Source of the DNA: Bacillus sp. V5-8f
Lineage (GTDB): Bacteria > Bacillota > Bacilli > Bacillales > DSM-1321
Direction: 5' to 3'
Length of the DNA: 64,000 nucleotides
Assembly: GCF_002863565.1 (NCBI RefSeq)
Contig: NZ_PGUW01000004.1
Span: 673,413 to 737,412 of the forward strand
Both the position numbers and the translations under genes were made by a program. Of this stretch, positions 42,598 to 50,699 are shown piece after piece; the first letter of the stretch is position 1; every line of letters begins with the position of its first letter. Below the pieces are notes generated by a model that worked only from the letters and a program-made list of their open reading frames with translations, did no database searches and was not told the origin of the DNA.

Positions 42598-43626
42598 ATG
42601 GAACATTTATTTAGTCCTTATACGTTCAAAGGTTTAGAGTTGAAAAACCGCGTCGTAATGCCGCCAATGTGTCAATATTCAGTTGAGAAGAAAGACGGTA
42701 TTGCTACAGACTGGCATTACTTGCACTATGTAAATCGAGCAATCGGCGGGGCTGGTTTTATTATAATGGAGATGACAGATGTGGAACCGGATGGCCGTAT
42801 CACAGACTTCGACTTAGGTTTATGGTCAGATGAACACATTCCTGCTTTAGCACGAATTGTGGAAGCTTGCCATCAGTATGGAGCTAAAGTGGGTATCCAG
42901 ATTGCTCACGCTGGACGTAAAGCGGAAGACGCTGAGGTACCTGTCGCTCCTTCAGCCATTCCATTTGATGAAAATTCAAAAACACCTAGACCACTTTCAA
43001 CAGATGAAGTAAAAGAAATGATCAATAAGTACCGTAAGGCTGTACAGCGTGCAGTAAAAGCAGGATTTGACGCGATTGAGATCCATGGTGCGCACGGATA
43101 TTTGATTCATCAGTTCCACTCGCCTTTAACCAATCAGAGAGAAGATGAATATGGAAAGGATCTCACGAAGTTTGGCCGAGAAATTATTGAAGCTGCAAAA
43201 GCCGAGATGCCAGAAGATATGCCATTAATCATGCGTATATCCGCAAAGGAATATGTTGAAGGTGGATATGGTATTAATGAAAGTATTGAATTTGCAAAAG
43301 AATATCAAAAAGCAGGAGTAGACATCTTCCACGTCTCTTCTGGTGGAGAAGGTCCTATTGGTGCAGGTGGAAGACCTGGTACACATGCAGCATATCAAGT
43401 ACCATTAGCACAAGAAATCAAGAAAGCTCTTAATATCCCCGTTATTGCAGTTGGCAGATTAGATGAGCCAGCGTTAGCAAATGCTGTCATCGGAAATGAA
43501 GAAGCAGATCTAGTGGCCGTTGGAAGAGGTATGTTGCGTAATCCTCATTGGGCATTAGAAGCTGCAGCTACACTGAAAAAGGAAGCAAATGTACCAGCCC
43601 AGTATGTAGATGGATTTAGACGATAA
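42598..43626 (+). CDS. namA: NADPH dehydrogenase, Old Yellow Enzyme family, second paralogue
   Basis: About 342 residues with the same landmarks as the first copy (ELKNRVVMPPMCQYS, IQIAHAGRKAE, HGAHGYLIHQF, AVGRGMLRNPHW). Most changes are conservative, so it should also be a YqjM-type enoate/quinone reductase with FMN. AAGGAG lies seven bases before the ATG at 42598; the frame is open from 42577. It is transcribed alone between its own operator-bearing promoter and a terminator. Confidence 0.94.
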   Translation: MEHLFSPYTFKGLELKNRVVMPPMCQYSVEKKDGIATDWHYLHYVNRAIGGAGFIIMEMTDVEPDGRITDFDLGLWSDEHIPALARIVEACHQYGAKVGIQIAHAGRKAEDAEVPVAPSAIPFDENSKTPRPLSTDEVKEMINKYRKAVQRAVKAGFDAIEIHGAHGYLIHQFHSPLTNQREDEYGKDLTKFGREIIEAAKAEMPEDMPLIMRISAKEYVEGGYGINESIEFAKEYQKAGVDIFHVSSGGEGPIGAGGRPGTHAAYQVPLAQEIKKALNIPVIAVGRLDEPALANAVIGNEEADLVAVGRGMLRNPHWALEAAATLKKEANVPAQYVDGFRR

Positions 43627-43638
43627 ATTAGATTAGCA

Positions 43639-43671
43639 AACCGCCTTATCATGTCATGTAAGGCGGTTTTT
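43639..43671 (+). terminator. terminator of the second Old Yellow Enzyme gene
   Basis: AACCGCCTTA pairs perfectly with TAAGGCGGTT (10 bp), followed by T residues. Confidence 0.88.
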
Positions 43672-43706
43672 GGTGTTGAAGAAGATGAATAAGTTGTTTA
43701 TTAGAA

Positions 43707-43856
43707 ATGATCGGCGTAAAACCAATATTAACAGCTATGAGTCCTGAACTCGCATTGAAGGCTTTTAGTACTGATATGAAAACTTATAAGCCGCCTTTGT
43801 CGAGTATCTATAATACATATTGGAAACCACAATTTATAGGTGCAAAACGAATATAA
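43707..43856 (+). pseudogene. C-terminal relic of an RsbR-like STAS-domain protein
   Basis: A 49-codon frame reads MIGVKPILTAMSPELALKAF then a short tail. This matches the end of STAS domains of RsbR/RsbS-type stressosome proteins, where a gly-pro-ILTG-x-x-PE-xA pattern is typical. A stop codon lies shortly upstream in frame and the N-terminal sensor domain is absent, so I read it as a fragment. A terminator follows at once. Confidence 0.55.
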
Positions 43857-43870
43857 AATACATATCTTGG

Positions 43871-43899
43871 AAAAAAGACCTGGAATCAGGCCTTTTTTT
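43871..43899 (+). terminator. terminator after the STAS relic
   Basis: AAAAAAGACCTG pairs with CAGGCCTTTTTT with one mismatch, ending in a T run. It supports the idea that a complete gene once ended here. Confidence 0.8.
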
Positions 43900-44160
43900 A
43901 ACGGATAAATGTATCAAGCTGTTGTACAGCTCTCCGAATATTTGTCAGATTCTAGTTCGAACAAATAACCTATTAACAGTGTGCTGCCTTAGTTTCTTTT
44001 TCATTAAATGTAAGATTGCATAAATTATAAGGCTCTTGAATTTAATATAGTGGAGGTGCTTCGGCAGCTCCTATTCTGCTTCGGACGAGTGTTGAATAAC
44101 AAATTTACATAAGACTAAAAATCTCAGGCCTTGGTTATTTTATGAATGGGAGGTGTTTCA

Positions 44161-44711
44161 ATGGACAATATTTTTGAGACTGCGACGACTGCATTGAAGG
44201 CAATGCTGACCAACGAAAAAAAGCAGCCCCCTCATGTCGGTGAGGTCATGTCGTGTTGGATCTATCTATCGATGTTGGAATATGGATGAGCTTTGAAGAA
44301 ATGGGACTGAATACGACAACTGATGAAGAAGTGAAGGATATGTTAAAGGAAGCGGTTAAACTGTGCCACAATCAGGCCAAGGAGGTAAGGAACCTGTTGA
44401 TTCACGAAGGGGTGGCACTGCCGAACGGCCGGGAACCTCGGCCTAAGTCCAATCAAAACGAAGAACCTAATGGAGTTAGGATGACGGATGACGAAATTGC
44501 AAATAGCGTTTCCATCAAAATCGCCTAGTCAATCGTGAAATGTGCCATGGTTCAGTCTGAAGCAATCAGGACGGACATTGGGTTGATGTTCTTGAGATTC
44601 CAGCCTCAACATATTACCTTTGCCGCCACATTGAGAGCGCTCATGCAAAAAAGAGGGTGGTTGAAGGTCCCGCCTTATTATCAACCTCCTGGATTGCCTG
44701 ATAAGGAATAA
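44161..44711 (+). pseudogene. DUF3231 protein, disrupted
   Basis: Three pieces of one DUF3231 domain are seen. The start (MDNIFETATTALKAMLTNEK, HVGEVMS) behind GGGAGG stops at a TGA near 44289. The middle, in another frame, reads FEEMGLNTTTDEEVKDMLKEA to DDEIANSVSIKIA and stops at TAG 44527-44529. The end (IRTDIGLMFLRFQ, LMQKRGWLKVPPYYQPPG) continues in that frame. One frameshift and one nonsense codon therefore inactivate it. DUF3231 proteins are small spore-former proteins of unknown role. Confidence 0.85.
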
Positions 44712-45184
44712 AAGAGAGAAAACCATACAATAAGTCACTTGATTGCGGCTTTTTCTATTACTTTAATACGGTAGGTTAGATAAGTCCGAATTGGCGAAAA
44801 GAGTGTTTTTTTTAATGGTTTCTATTAGGCAGGCATTAGTATTAATATCAAAATGGGTGTGTTAGTCTAAAAAAGGACACTTATCATTTGGTTAATAAGA
44901 GAGTAAATTAATAAGTATCAGCCCAGAGCTAAACGAAAGGTTAAAATAAATCTCTTTACAATTCATCTTATTGTCAGGAAGAAAACGGAATTATGAAACA
45001 TTGGATAAAGGTTTTTTCTTCCCTTCCAATAGAACTTGTAGTTTTTTCTATGTTCTGTTATGATTAATAAGAATTATTTTTGTTCGGTGTAAAGGATAGT
45101 ATTAGTTTTTGACTTTTCGTCTTAAAGATCACATTGGGCAAGGATAGTAACAAAATGTGCTTATCGCACTAGGAGGCAACACAT
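44712..45184. other. gap containing the cold-shock gene leader
   Basis: No gene visible. The last ~80 bp before the csp start are probably its long untranslated leader, as in other cold-shock genes, with TTGACT near 45110 as a possible -35 box. Confidence 0.4.
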
Positions 45185-45385
45185 ATGGAACAAGGTACAG
45201 TTAAATGGTTTAATGCAGAAAAAGGTTTCGGATTTATCGAACGCGAAGGTGGAGAAGATGTATTCGTTCATTTCTCTGCAATCCAAGGCGAAGGTTTCAA
45301 ATCATTAGACGAAGGTCAAAAAGTTACATTTGACGTTGAGCAAGGTGCTCGTGGCCCTCAAGCTGCTAACGTTCAAAAGGCGTAA
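45185..45385 (+). CDS. cold-shock protein (CSD nucleic-acid chaperone)
   Basis: The 66-residue single-domain protein has both RNA-binding boxes: KGFGFIE (RNP1) and DVFVHFSAI (RNP2), plus KWFN and the C-terminal RGPQAANV. It melts RNA structure and assists translation in the cold and in stationary phase. AGGAGG precedes the ATG. It is monocistronic with its own terminator. Confidence 0.97.
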   Translation: MEQGTVKWFNAEKGFGFIEREGGEDVFVHFSAIQGEGFKSLDEGQKVTFDVEQGARGPQAANVQKA

Positions 45386-45397
45386 CTGAAATATACA

Positions 45398-45432
45398 AAA
45401 ACAGGCTCAAATAATGAGTCTGTTTTTTTTTT
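45398..45432 (+). terminator. cold-shock gene terminator
   Basis: AAAACAGGCTCA pairs with TGAGTCTGTTTT (one G-U pair) and is followed by a long T tract. Confidence 0.92.
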
Positions 45433-45476
45433 GTTTTTTGCATAACCCTAAAAAACTCCCTACTCTTTAAGAAGGA

Positions 45477-45487
45477 GGGGGGGGGGG
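45477..45487. repeat. 11-base guanine homopolymer
   Basis: An unbroken run of eleven G lies in an otherwise AT-rich gap after csp. Such tracts are prone to slippage in replication and sequencing. Confidence 0.9.
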
Positions 45488-45717
45488 TACAGGCAAATTA
45501 AAATGATTAAAGCCTCAAAGATTATTTACAGTATGCATATTGGATGCAATATTGTAACGATTATTCAAAAACAAAACCCCGAAAGGCTAGTTTTTATCCC
45601 CAAATCATTGCGACGTTTTTGGTAATAAATGAGAGGGGGCTAAACTTTATAGAAGCTCATTTTTGTAGTTGGAAATTAGTAGTAAGAAAAAGAAAAAAAC
45701 CTAAAGAAAGGCTTTTC

Positions 45718-45867
45718 TTAACAGTAGGCTCCATATCCGTATACTGGGCCAACTGGAGCATACCCGCGACCACAGAAGCATCCTAAAATAACCAGAAGAA
45801 TGAACAGAACTATGATCAAAGCAAATCCGTTACCGAACCCTCCTGCAACAGCCACTGCATCTGACAT
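45718..45867 (-). CDS. YjcZ-family small sporulation protein
   Basis: The 49-residue minus-strand product has a short Gly/Ala N-terminus, one transmembrane helix (FALIIVLFILLVILGCFC) and a Gly/Tyr/Pro tail (GYAPVGPVYGYGAYC). This is the YjcZ/YhaL-like spore-coat peptide pattern. GGTGAT precedes the ATG. A CATACTATG box lies about 45 bp upstream, like the boxes before the other three copies. It is antisense to a meaningless plus-strand frame. Confidence 0.85.
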   Translation of the reverse strand: MSDAVAVAGGFGNGFALIIVLFILLVILGCFCGRGYAPVGPVYGYGAYC

Positions 45868-45976
45868 AATATCACCAAACCTTTTTTTAAAAAATAATTT
45901 CCTGGGTTAATACATAGTATGTTGATCTTTCCTAAAGGATACAGATATTATATGTCCCAAATATTTAAGCCATTTT

Positions 45977-46326
45977 GTGCGAATAAATCGTAAGCATAAT
46001 GCTGTTTTGTTTACAAGTATCCATTACAATTCCAGCACAAGCAAGAACGCTAGTGAAGTCGACACCTTTTATGATCATGCGCATGTAAATGAGGCAGAAT
46101 TAGCAAGATATATCCAGGCTGAGCTGGTGAAACAGACAGGAATGAAGGGCTGTGGCGTTCAAGCTGTTTGATATTATGTAGTAAAAATAATGAGATGCCA
46201 GCTGTTCTTGTTGAACTAGATTTCATCTCTAACCCCCAAAAAGAATAAATTATTACAACAAATGCTTCTCAACAAAAAGCGGCACAAGGAATCTTTAATG
46301 GCTTAAGTATGTATTTTAGACAATAA
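45977..46326 (+). pseudogene. N-acetylmuramoyl-L-alanine amidase (Amidase_3) relic
   Basis: The first part encodes FTSIHYNSSTSKNASEVDTFYD, the zinc-ligand SIHxN motif of the family, through LARYIQAELVKQTGMKGCGV and then a TGA. After a frame change the sequence resumes NNEMPAVLVELDFISN with the catalytic glutamate, then another stop before the final SQQKAAQGIFNGL helix. The N-terminal third, including the first zinc histidine, is missing. It is a decayed cell-wall hydrolase gene. Confidence 0.8.
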
Positions 46327-46562
46327 GTTATGGGCTGTTTGTGAGGAAGTTTACAATACTCGGATTTGCTGAGATGTTAGGTTATTTGATCGTTTAGCTA
46401 CGGATATTGCTATGTGTCTATTTTTATTCATAAGATTCCTAGTAATATAACTAGAGTTATAAAAAATACTATTGTGAATTAGAAATGGCAGTGATAGTAT
46501 AAAATTTCAAATACTAGTCATTTATCACTATCTTTGCATAAATTTCTAAAGGGAGTTAGTTC

Positions 46563-47171
46563 ATGGTTTTTGATGGGATCCTTTTGTCTTTACTCATCGG
46601 TTTCCTGCGTGGTGGAAACCTTTATGGGTTAGCGACACTGAAAATAAGATGGGGGGCATTTTTTCCTTTATTGCTTTTATTTGAAGTTACAATATTTATT
46701 TTTCAGCATCAATTTTCATGGCTGGAAACTGTGAGCGGCCACCTATATATCTTGATTTATATAGTAGGTTTGCTATTTTTATGGGTTAATAGAATTCAGC
46801 CTGGATTCATGGTCATATTATTAGGTGTCCTGTTGAATTTTATCGTAATATCCATAAATGGCGGCAGGATGCCGGTTTCTATGGAAGCTGCGAAAATATT
46901 AGATCCATTTTATATAGAAACTTTAAAAAATGGAGTTTATGCGAAACACACTTTGCTTACGGAGCATACCCGTTTGGGGTTTCTGGGTGACATCATTCCG
47001 ATTACAAACCCATACCCGAAAGATCAGGTTGTGAGCATCGGAGACATTGTAATGAATATAGGAATTTTTCTATTTATACAATCACTAATGGTTATACATA
47101 AAGGCAACAGTCTCAATGAAGGAGGTGGCGTCAATGAACAACACGGAAGAAAAGAAGGAGTTAAATGTTAA
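46563..47171 (+). CDS. DUF5317 integral membrane protein
   Basis: The 202-residue protein has about five hydrophobic helices. The N-terminal LLIGFLRGGNLYGLATLKIRW and the loop SINGGRMPVSMEAA, followed by LLTEHTRLGFLGDIIP, are the DUF5317 pattern. It always sits in the membrane and has no known activity. The gene precedes a membrane GGDEF-HD-GYP protein, a recurrent association I believe but cannot verify here. GGGAG precedes the ATG. Its 3-prime end overlaps a small membrane-peptide gene. Confidence 0.85.
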   Translation: MVFDGILLSLLIGFLRGGNLYGLATLKIRWGAFFPLLLLFEVTIFIFQHQFSWLETVSGHLYILIYIVGLLFLWVNRIQPGFMVILLGVLLNFIVISINGGRMPVSMEAAKILDPFYIETLKNGVYAKHTLLTEHTRLGFLGDIIPITNPYPKDQVVSIGDIVMNIGIFLFIQSLMVIHKGNSLNEGGGVNEQHGRKEGVKC

Positions 47172-47244
47172 AAATGTGTTATTTAACCTTGCCGTTATTG
47201 GTTCGATTATTGTAGCTTTAACTTCAGGTTATAAATTAGGTTAA
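47134..47244 (+). CDS. 36-residue single-pass membrane peptide
   Basis: This short frame starts MNNTEEKKELNVKNVLFNLA and continues with a transmembrane stretch ending SGYKLG. It has an excellent AAGGAGGTGG ribosome site and overlaps the end of the DUF5317 gene by 38 bp, a sign of translational coupling. It probably forms a unit with DUF5317 and the downstream cyclic-di-GMP protein. Function unknown. Confidence 0.7.
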   Translation: MNNTEEKKELNVKNVLFNLAVIGSIIVALTSGYKLG

Positions 47245-47253
47245 TGATAAGGG

Positions 47254-47279
47254 CTAAAAGGGATATTTCCCCCTTTTAG
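47254..47279 (+). other. 9-bp perfect hairpin before the GGDEF-HD-GYP gene
   Basis: CTAAAAGGG pairs with CCCTTTTAG around an 8-base loop. No T run follows; it may be a weak attenuator 22 bp before the next start codon. Confidence 0.55.
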
Positions 47280-47300
47280 TTCATTGGGAAGTGAATATTC

Positions 47301-49118
47301 ATGACTAAAATCAATGTTATAAAAAATAAAGCTGAAATGTATGTTGGAACGATATGTCTTGTTGGATTACTAGTCTTTATCTTTATTAACACACCAAGCT
47401 TTTCTTATGAATTAACAAAATGGGTATTGATTTTTTCTATTCTAGGATCCATTATACTTGTCAATCATTTTGCCATATTATTTCCTCTAACTCAAAACTC
47501 CCTGTCGATGGATTCAGCGATTTTCCTGGCTTCGCTTTTTATCTTTGGTTTAGATATGACTTTATTCGTTCTGCTCCTCGCTTCGGTGATTAATTTTATC
47601 TATCAACGTCAGACGGTTTGGTGGAAGCATTTATTTAATTTTTCCAATTATGTGATAATGCTTGTTGGAGCTCATGGAGTTTTCATTTTTTCGAAGGGAG
47701 AGGAAGGTTTATTCAATTCCGAGAATATATTACCGTATGTTCTTGCGATGCTTGTTTACTCTGTTATTAACCTCGCGATTTTCGGCGGTTATTTCTATAT
47801 GATTGGTTCACCAAAGTTTATTTTAACAAACATTGTTAAAAACACCTTATCTACTTATATTAGCACTCTCATATTATCGATTGTTTGTAGTGTTCTGATC
47901 GTTTATGAACAAGTATTTGGTCTTGCATTATTCACCATTATAGTTGTATTACTTTCCATTGCTTTTAAACAATATAATGAACTCTACGAAAATCTTACAA
48001 AAAAAGCCAACACAGATGAATTAACAGGATTGTACAATCACGGTTATTTTAAAGAACTCCTTGTAAATTATATAAAAGACCGAAAATACTACCCGCTTAG
48101 CCTTGCCATTTTAGATATTGATGATTTCAAAAAATATAATGATCGGCTTGGCCATTTGGAAGGGGACAAGCTGCTCAAAACCTTTGGGTCCTTACTACAG
48201 GAACGGTGTGGCGAAGATAAAATTGTATCCCGTTACGGCGGAGAAGAATTTGTCATCTTAATGCCGAACATAGAAAAAGATGAAGCGTTATTATTTATGG
48301 ACCGCTTAAGAAAGAGTGCGAATGACACATATATTGATGGAGTTGAATTACTTCCGCATGGCTGTCTCTCGTTTTCAGGGGGAATAGTGGAGTATGAGGA
48401 AGGAATGTATGATAGCGCTGAATTTTTAGGCAGGGCGGACCAGGCTTTATATGTTGCTAAGGCAAAAGGGAAAAATAATGTTCAGCTGTTTCATGATGAA
48501 CATGCTAGTAATCATTTTGAATGGGAGCATGAGCTAGAACAGCTAGAACAGCAATTGCGGATCTTTCTGTCAAAAGATGTGAACACCTATCAGCATAGTA
48601 GAAGAGTGTACGGATATGCAGTAGACTTCTGCAACAAATTGGAACTTACAGATAGAGAAAGACAATTGTTGATTATGGGCGCGTTGGTTCATGACATTGG
48701 AAAGCTGGAAATTCCGAGAGACATCATCAATAAAAAGGGAAAACTCGATTCACACGAGTGGGAAATTATGAAGAAGCATGTGATATGGGGGAAAGAAATT
48801 ATCTCTACCAACAAGGCTCTACATGATTTGATCCCCCTTGTTGAATTGCATCATGAAAGGTTTGACGGCAAAGGCTATCCATATGGATTAAAGGGCTACT
48901 CCATTCCAAAATTGGCACGTATTTTATGTATCATAGACTCTTTTGATGCTATGACGACTGAACGGCCTTATCAAAAAACCAAGTCTTTTGATGAAGCAAT
49001 TGTGGAGCTGGCAAATTGTAGCGGTGATCAATTTGACCCCGAGTTCGTCCCTCTATTTATAGAGATGCTCAAGGAAAAATATCCATTACATTTCAGAAAA
49101 TCACAGTATAGTCATTAA
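47301..49118 (+). CDS. membrane GGDEF and HD-GYP domain protein (c-di-GMP turnover)
   Basis: The 605-residue protein has a membrane sensor part of about seven helices (1-230), a GGDEF domain (about 235-395) with YGGEEF at 313-318, and a C-terminal HD-GYP domain (about 415-595) with HDIGKLEIP and HHERFDGKGYP. GGEEF is a catalytically competent diguanylate cyclase signature, and the HD-GYP half is a phosphodiesterase, so both opposing activities are on one chain. The five residues before RYGGEEF lack the RxxD inhibitory site, so product inhibition is not expected. It is the last gene of the DUF5317 unit. Confidence 0.93.
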   Translation: MTKINVIKNKAEMYVGTICLVGLLVFIFINTPSFSYELTKWVLIFSILGSIILVNHFAILFPLTQNSLSMDSAIFLASLFIFGLDMTLFVLLLASVINFIYQRQTVWWKHLFNFSNYVIMLVGAHGVFIFSKGEEGLFNSENILPYVLAMLVYSVINLAIFGGYFYMIGSPKFILTNIVKNTLSTYISTLILSIVCSVLIVYEQVFGLALFTIIVVLLSIAFKQYNELYENLTKKANTDELTGLYNHGYFKELLVNYIKDRKYYPLSLAILDIDDFKKYNDRLGHLEGDKLLKTFGSLLQERCGEDKIVSRYGGEEFVILMPNIEKDEALLFMDRLRKSANDTYIDGVELLPHGCLSFSGGIVEYEEGMYDSAEFLGRADQALYVAKAKGKNNVQLFHDEHASNHFEWEHELEQLEQQLRIFLSKDVNTYQHSRRVYGYAVDFCNKLELTDRERQLLIMGALVHDIGKLEIPRDIINKKGKLDSHEWEIMKKHVIWGKEIISTNKALHDLIPLVELHHERFDGKGYPYGLKGYSIPKLARILCIIDSFDAMTTERPYQKTKSFDEAIVELANCSGDQFDPEFVPLFIEMLKEKYPLHFRKSQYSH

Positions 49119-49245
49119 AAGTACTTCAACAAAGTTTTAGAATTGTGGAAGATCGAGGCAGCTATGGGACAGATTAAGGTGTTCGAGTAGTTCCGTAGAA
49201 CAGTCATAATATTTAAAAGAATATTAGTTTGTGTAGTATAACAAA

Positions 49246-49270
49246 GCATCCTTTTAAGGGTGTTTTTTTT
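49246..49270 (+). terminator. terminator of the GGDEF-HD-GYP gene
   Basis: GCATCCTT pairs with AAGGGTGT through two G-U pairs and is followed by eight T residues. Confidence 0.75.
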
Positions 49271-49276
49271 ATCATG

Positions 49277-49296
49277 AAAAAGCCTAACAATAGGCT
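49277..49296 (-). terminator. terminator of the minus-strand YjcZ-like gene
   Basis: AGCCTA pairs with TAGGCT; on the minus strand a T run follows. It closes the gene that starts at 49439. Confidence 0.7.
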
Positions 49297-49349
49297 CGGA
49301 CTAAAAGAAGGCTTGGCCAATTATTAGGCTCGCACGACTTAATAGCTGC

Positions 49350-49439
49350 TTAATAGAAGAGGAAGAAGGCTAAAATGATAACCAACAGAACGAAAATAAT
49401 AAGAATAAATGCAATTTCTGCTATTCCGAATTCATCCAT
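49350..49439 (-). CDS. YjcZ-like small sporulation membrane peptide
   Basis: The 29-residue peptide is almost only a transmembrane helix: MDEFGIAEIAFILIIFVLL then VIILAFFLFY. It lacks the Gly/Tyr-rich regions of the longer copies but shares the I-x-F-V-L-L-V-I core with them. AAAGGAG precedes the ATG. Its upstream region has a CTGTC...CATATTATGA pair like the other copies, pointing to sporulation control. Confidence 0.75.
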   Translation of the reverse strand: MDEFGIAEIAFILIIFVLLVIILAFFLFY

Positions 49440-49504
49440 AGTTTTCACTCCTTTATTAGCGGTTTGTCTGTCATTTCAGTTAACGGTATATAGAGCGCTT
49501 ATTT

Positions 49505-49535
49505 TCATAATATGTACAAGCTTTCAAAGTGACAG
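49505..49535 (-). promoter_or_regulatory. putative sporulation promoter for the 49439 gene
   Basis: On the minus strand CTGTC (49535-49531) and CATATTATGA (49514-49505) are 16 bp apart, matching the spacing and sequence seen before the other YjcZ genes. CATA-containing -10 boxes are typical of mother-cell SigE/SigK promoters. Confidence 0.45.
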
Positions 49536-49858
49536 CCTGAATTTGTAATAAACCAGTACCATCGAATGAAAGGCTTAAAGCTGCGGTAAAAATACCAGAT
49601 TTTATAACAATTGCACCTCGTATCAGAGAAATTACTTGCTTGATCAATTCCGTTTATATAAAGATATTCCAAGCCAAGGTATAGCGACATATTGAAAATT
49701 TTTTGAAAGCTTCTTCTTACCATATGAGGGGGGCTCGCCCATTTTCAAGTTGTTAACCAGTACAATCTATGTATAAGTGACAGCCCTTTTTAATCCAGAT
49801 ACTACTTAAATATACAATTGGTGAAAAAACACATTTTCATTAGGACAAACTCTCAACC

Positions 49859-49890
49859 CTGTCCGTTTCAATTAATTAAACATAGGATGA
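49859..49890 (+). promoter_or_regulatory. putative sporulation promoter for the 49935 gene
   Basis: CTGTC (49859-49863) and CATAGGATGA (49881-49890) are 17 bp apart. The region before it contains a ~40-bp block around GTAGGACAAACTCTC-like sequence also found before the 61280 gene. Confidence 0.45.
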
Positions 49891-49934
49891 AGTGTACGGT
49901 AGGTTTTCCATTACAAAAAAAAGGGGGATACTAA

Positions 49935-50039
49935 ATGAGCGGTTACGCTGGTGGCTTCTACGGTGGCAGCTTTGCTTTTATCATTGTAATATTCGTATTA
50001 TTGGTAATTGTCGGCTGCGGTTGCTTTGGCGGCTATTAA
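49935..50039 (+). CDS. YjcZ-family small sporulation protein
   Basis: The 34-residue peptide starts MSGYAGGFYGGSFAFIIV and ends LVIVGCGCFGGY: a Gly/Tyr head, one transmembrane helix and a Cys-Gly tail. It is a textbook YjcZ-family spore peptide. AAAGGGGG precedes the ATG. It is nearly identical to the copy at 61280, which also shares upstream sequence and terminator. Confidence 0.92.
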   Translation: MSGYAGGFYGGSFAFIIVIFVLLVIVGCGCFGGY

Positions 50040-50050
50040 TCTCCAAAAGA

Positions 50051-50084
50051 AAGCCTGATAATGGTTTGAACCGTTATCAGGCTT
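50051..50084 (+). terminator. terminator of the 49935 YjcZ gene
   Basis: AAGCCTGATAA with GGTT pairs with AACC and TTATCAGGCTT, about 16 bp in all with one G-U pair. The same hairpin follows the 61280 gene. Confidence 0.88.
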
Positions 50085-50274
50085 CTTCATTCCAAAGATC
50101 ATAAAGTGGATCAATGTCTTGAGATTGTTAAATAAAACCGTTACAAGTAACTATCTAGCCTTTATAGACTTGAATGGACTTTACTCGAGTAGCAGTAAAC
50201 TTATTTATTAGGGTTTTGGTTAGCTGTTAAGGCGTTCTGGCCATGTAAAAAAAGCGGGCTTGATAAATTATTAC

Positions 50275-50323
50275 TTGACATAAACAAATTGTAAAAATAT
50301 AATAACTTACATAAAGTAAGTAA
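50275..50323 (+). promoter_or_regulatory. consensus SigA promoter with a CatR-like dyad
   Basis: TTGACA and TATAAT are both perfect and 17 bp apart (50275-50303). The dyad TAACTTAC-ATAAA-GTAAGTAA (50303-50323) overlaps the transcription start. It resembles operators of DUF24/HxlR-type quinone sensors such as B. subtilis CatR, as far as I recall, and the next recognisable gene is a DoxX/CatD-like protein. Repressor identity is inferred. Confidence 0.65.
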
Positions 50324-50495
50324 CATATTAAAAGGTACTATTATACTTTTTGATTGTAAAACTTTATTTTTTTCGTGTATGGACCAAACACACCGATTTT
50401 GTCATTGAGATGGGGGAGAGGCAACTGGAGTGTGAAAACCTTATTCACGGTTAAATTTCCATTCTACCTGTTTTAAAGAAAGGAGCTGGTCCAAA

Positions 50496-50597
50496 ATGAA
50501 TGGAAATATTAAAAGGATGGGAAGCAAGGAGGTTGTTGTTTACAATACTATTTTAACATTTTATAGTGGTAAAAATCTCGAATTAGAGATAGTTTAA
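50496..50597 (+). CDS. possible 33-residue leader-type peptide
   Basis: A short frame, MNGNIKRMGSKEVVVYN and onwards to LELEIV, follows an AAAGGAG site by 10 bases and lies between the strong promoter and the DoxX gene. I recognise no family. It could be a leader peptide, a small protein or chance. Confidence 0.35.
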   Translation: MNGNIKRMGSKEVVVYNTILTFYSGKNLELEIV

Positions 50598-50699
50598 TTG
50601 AAAATAATTACAAAACAAGAAATATGTCTTCTGAAATTAATCAGAGATCCTACTTTCAATATAAGTATGGAAAAAACGAAAAAGGAGAGGCTTAATAAA

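Noticed and set aside
43820..44023. 67-codon frame overlapping the STAS relic and its terminator
   Set aside because: It crosses a terminator, lacks a ribosome site and has an unnatural composition.
45544..45786. 80-codon plus-strand frame antisense to the YjcZ gene
   Set aside because: It lies opposite a recognisable YjcZ peptide and has no ribosome site.
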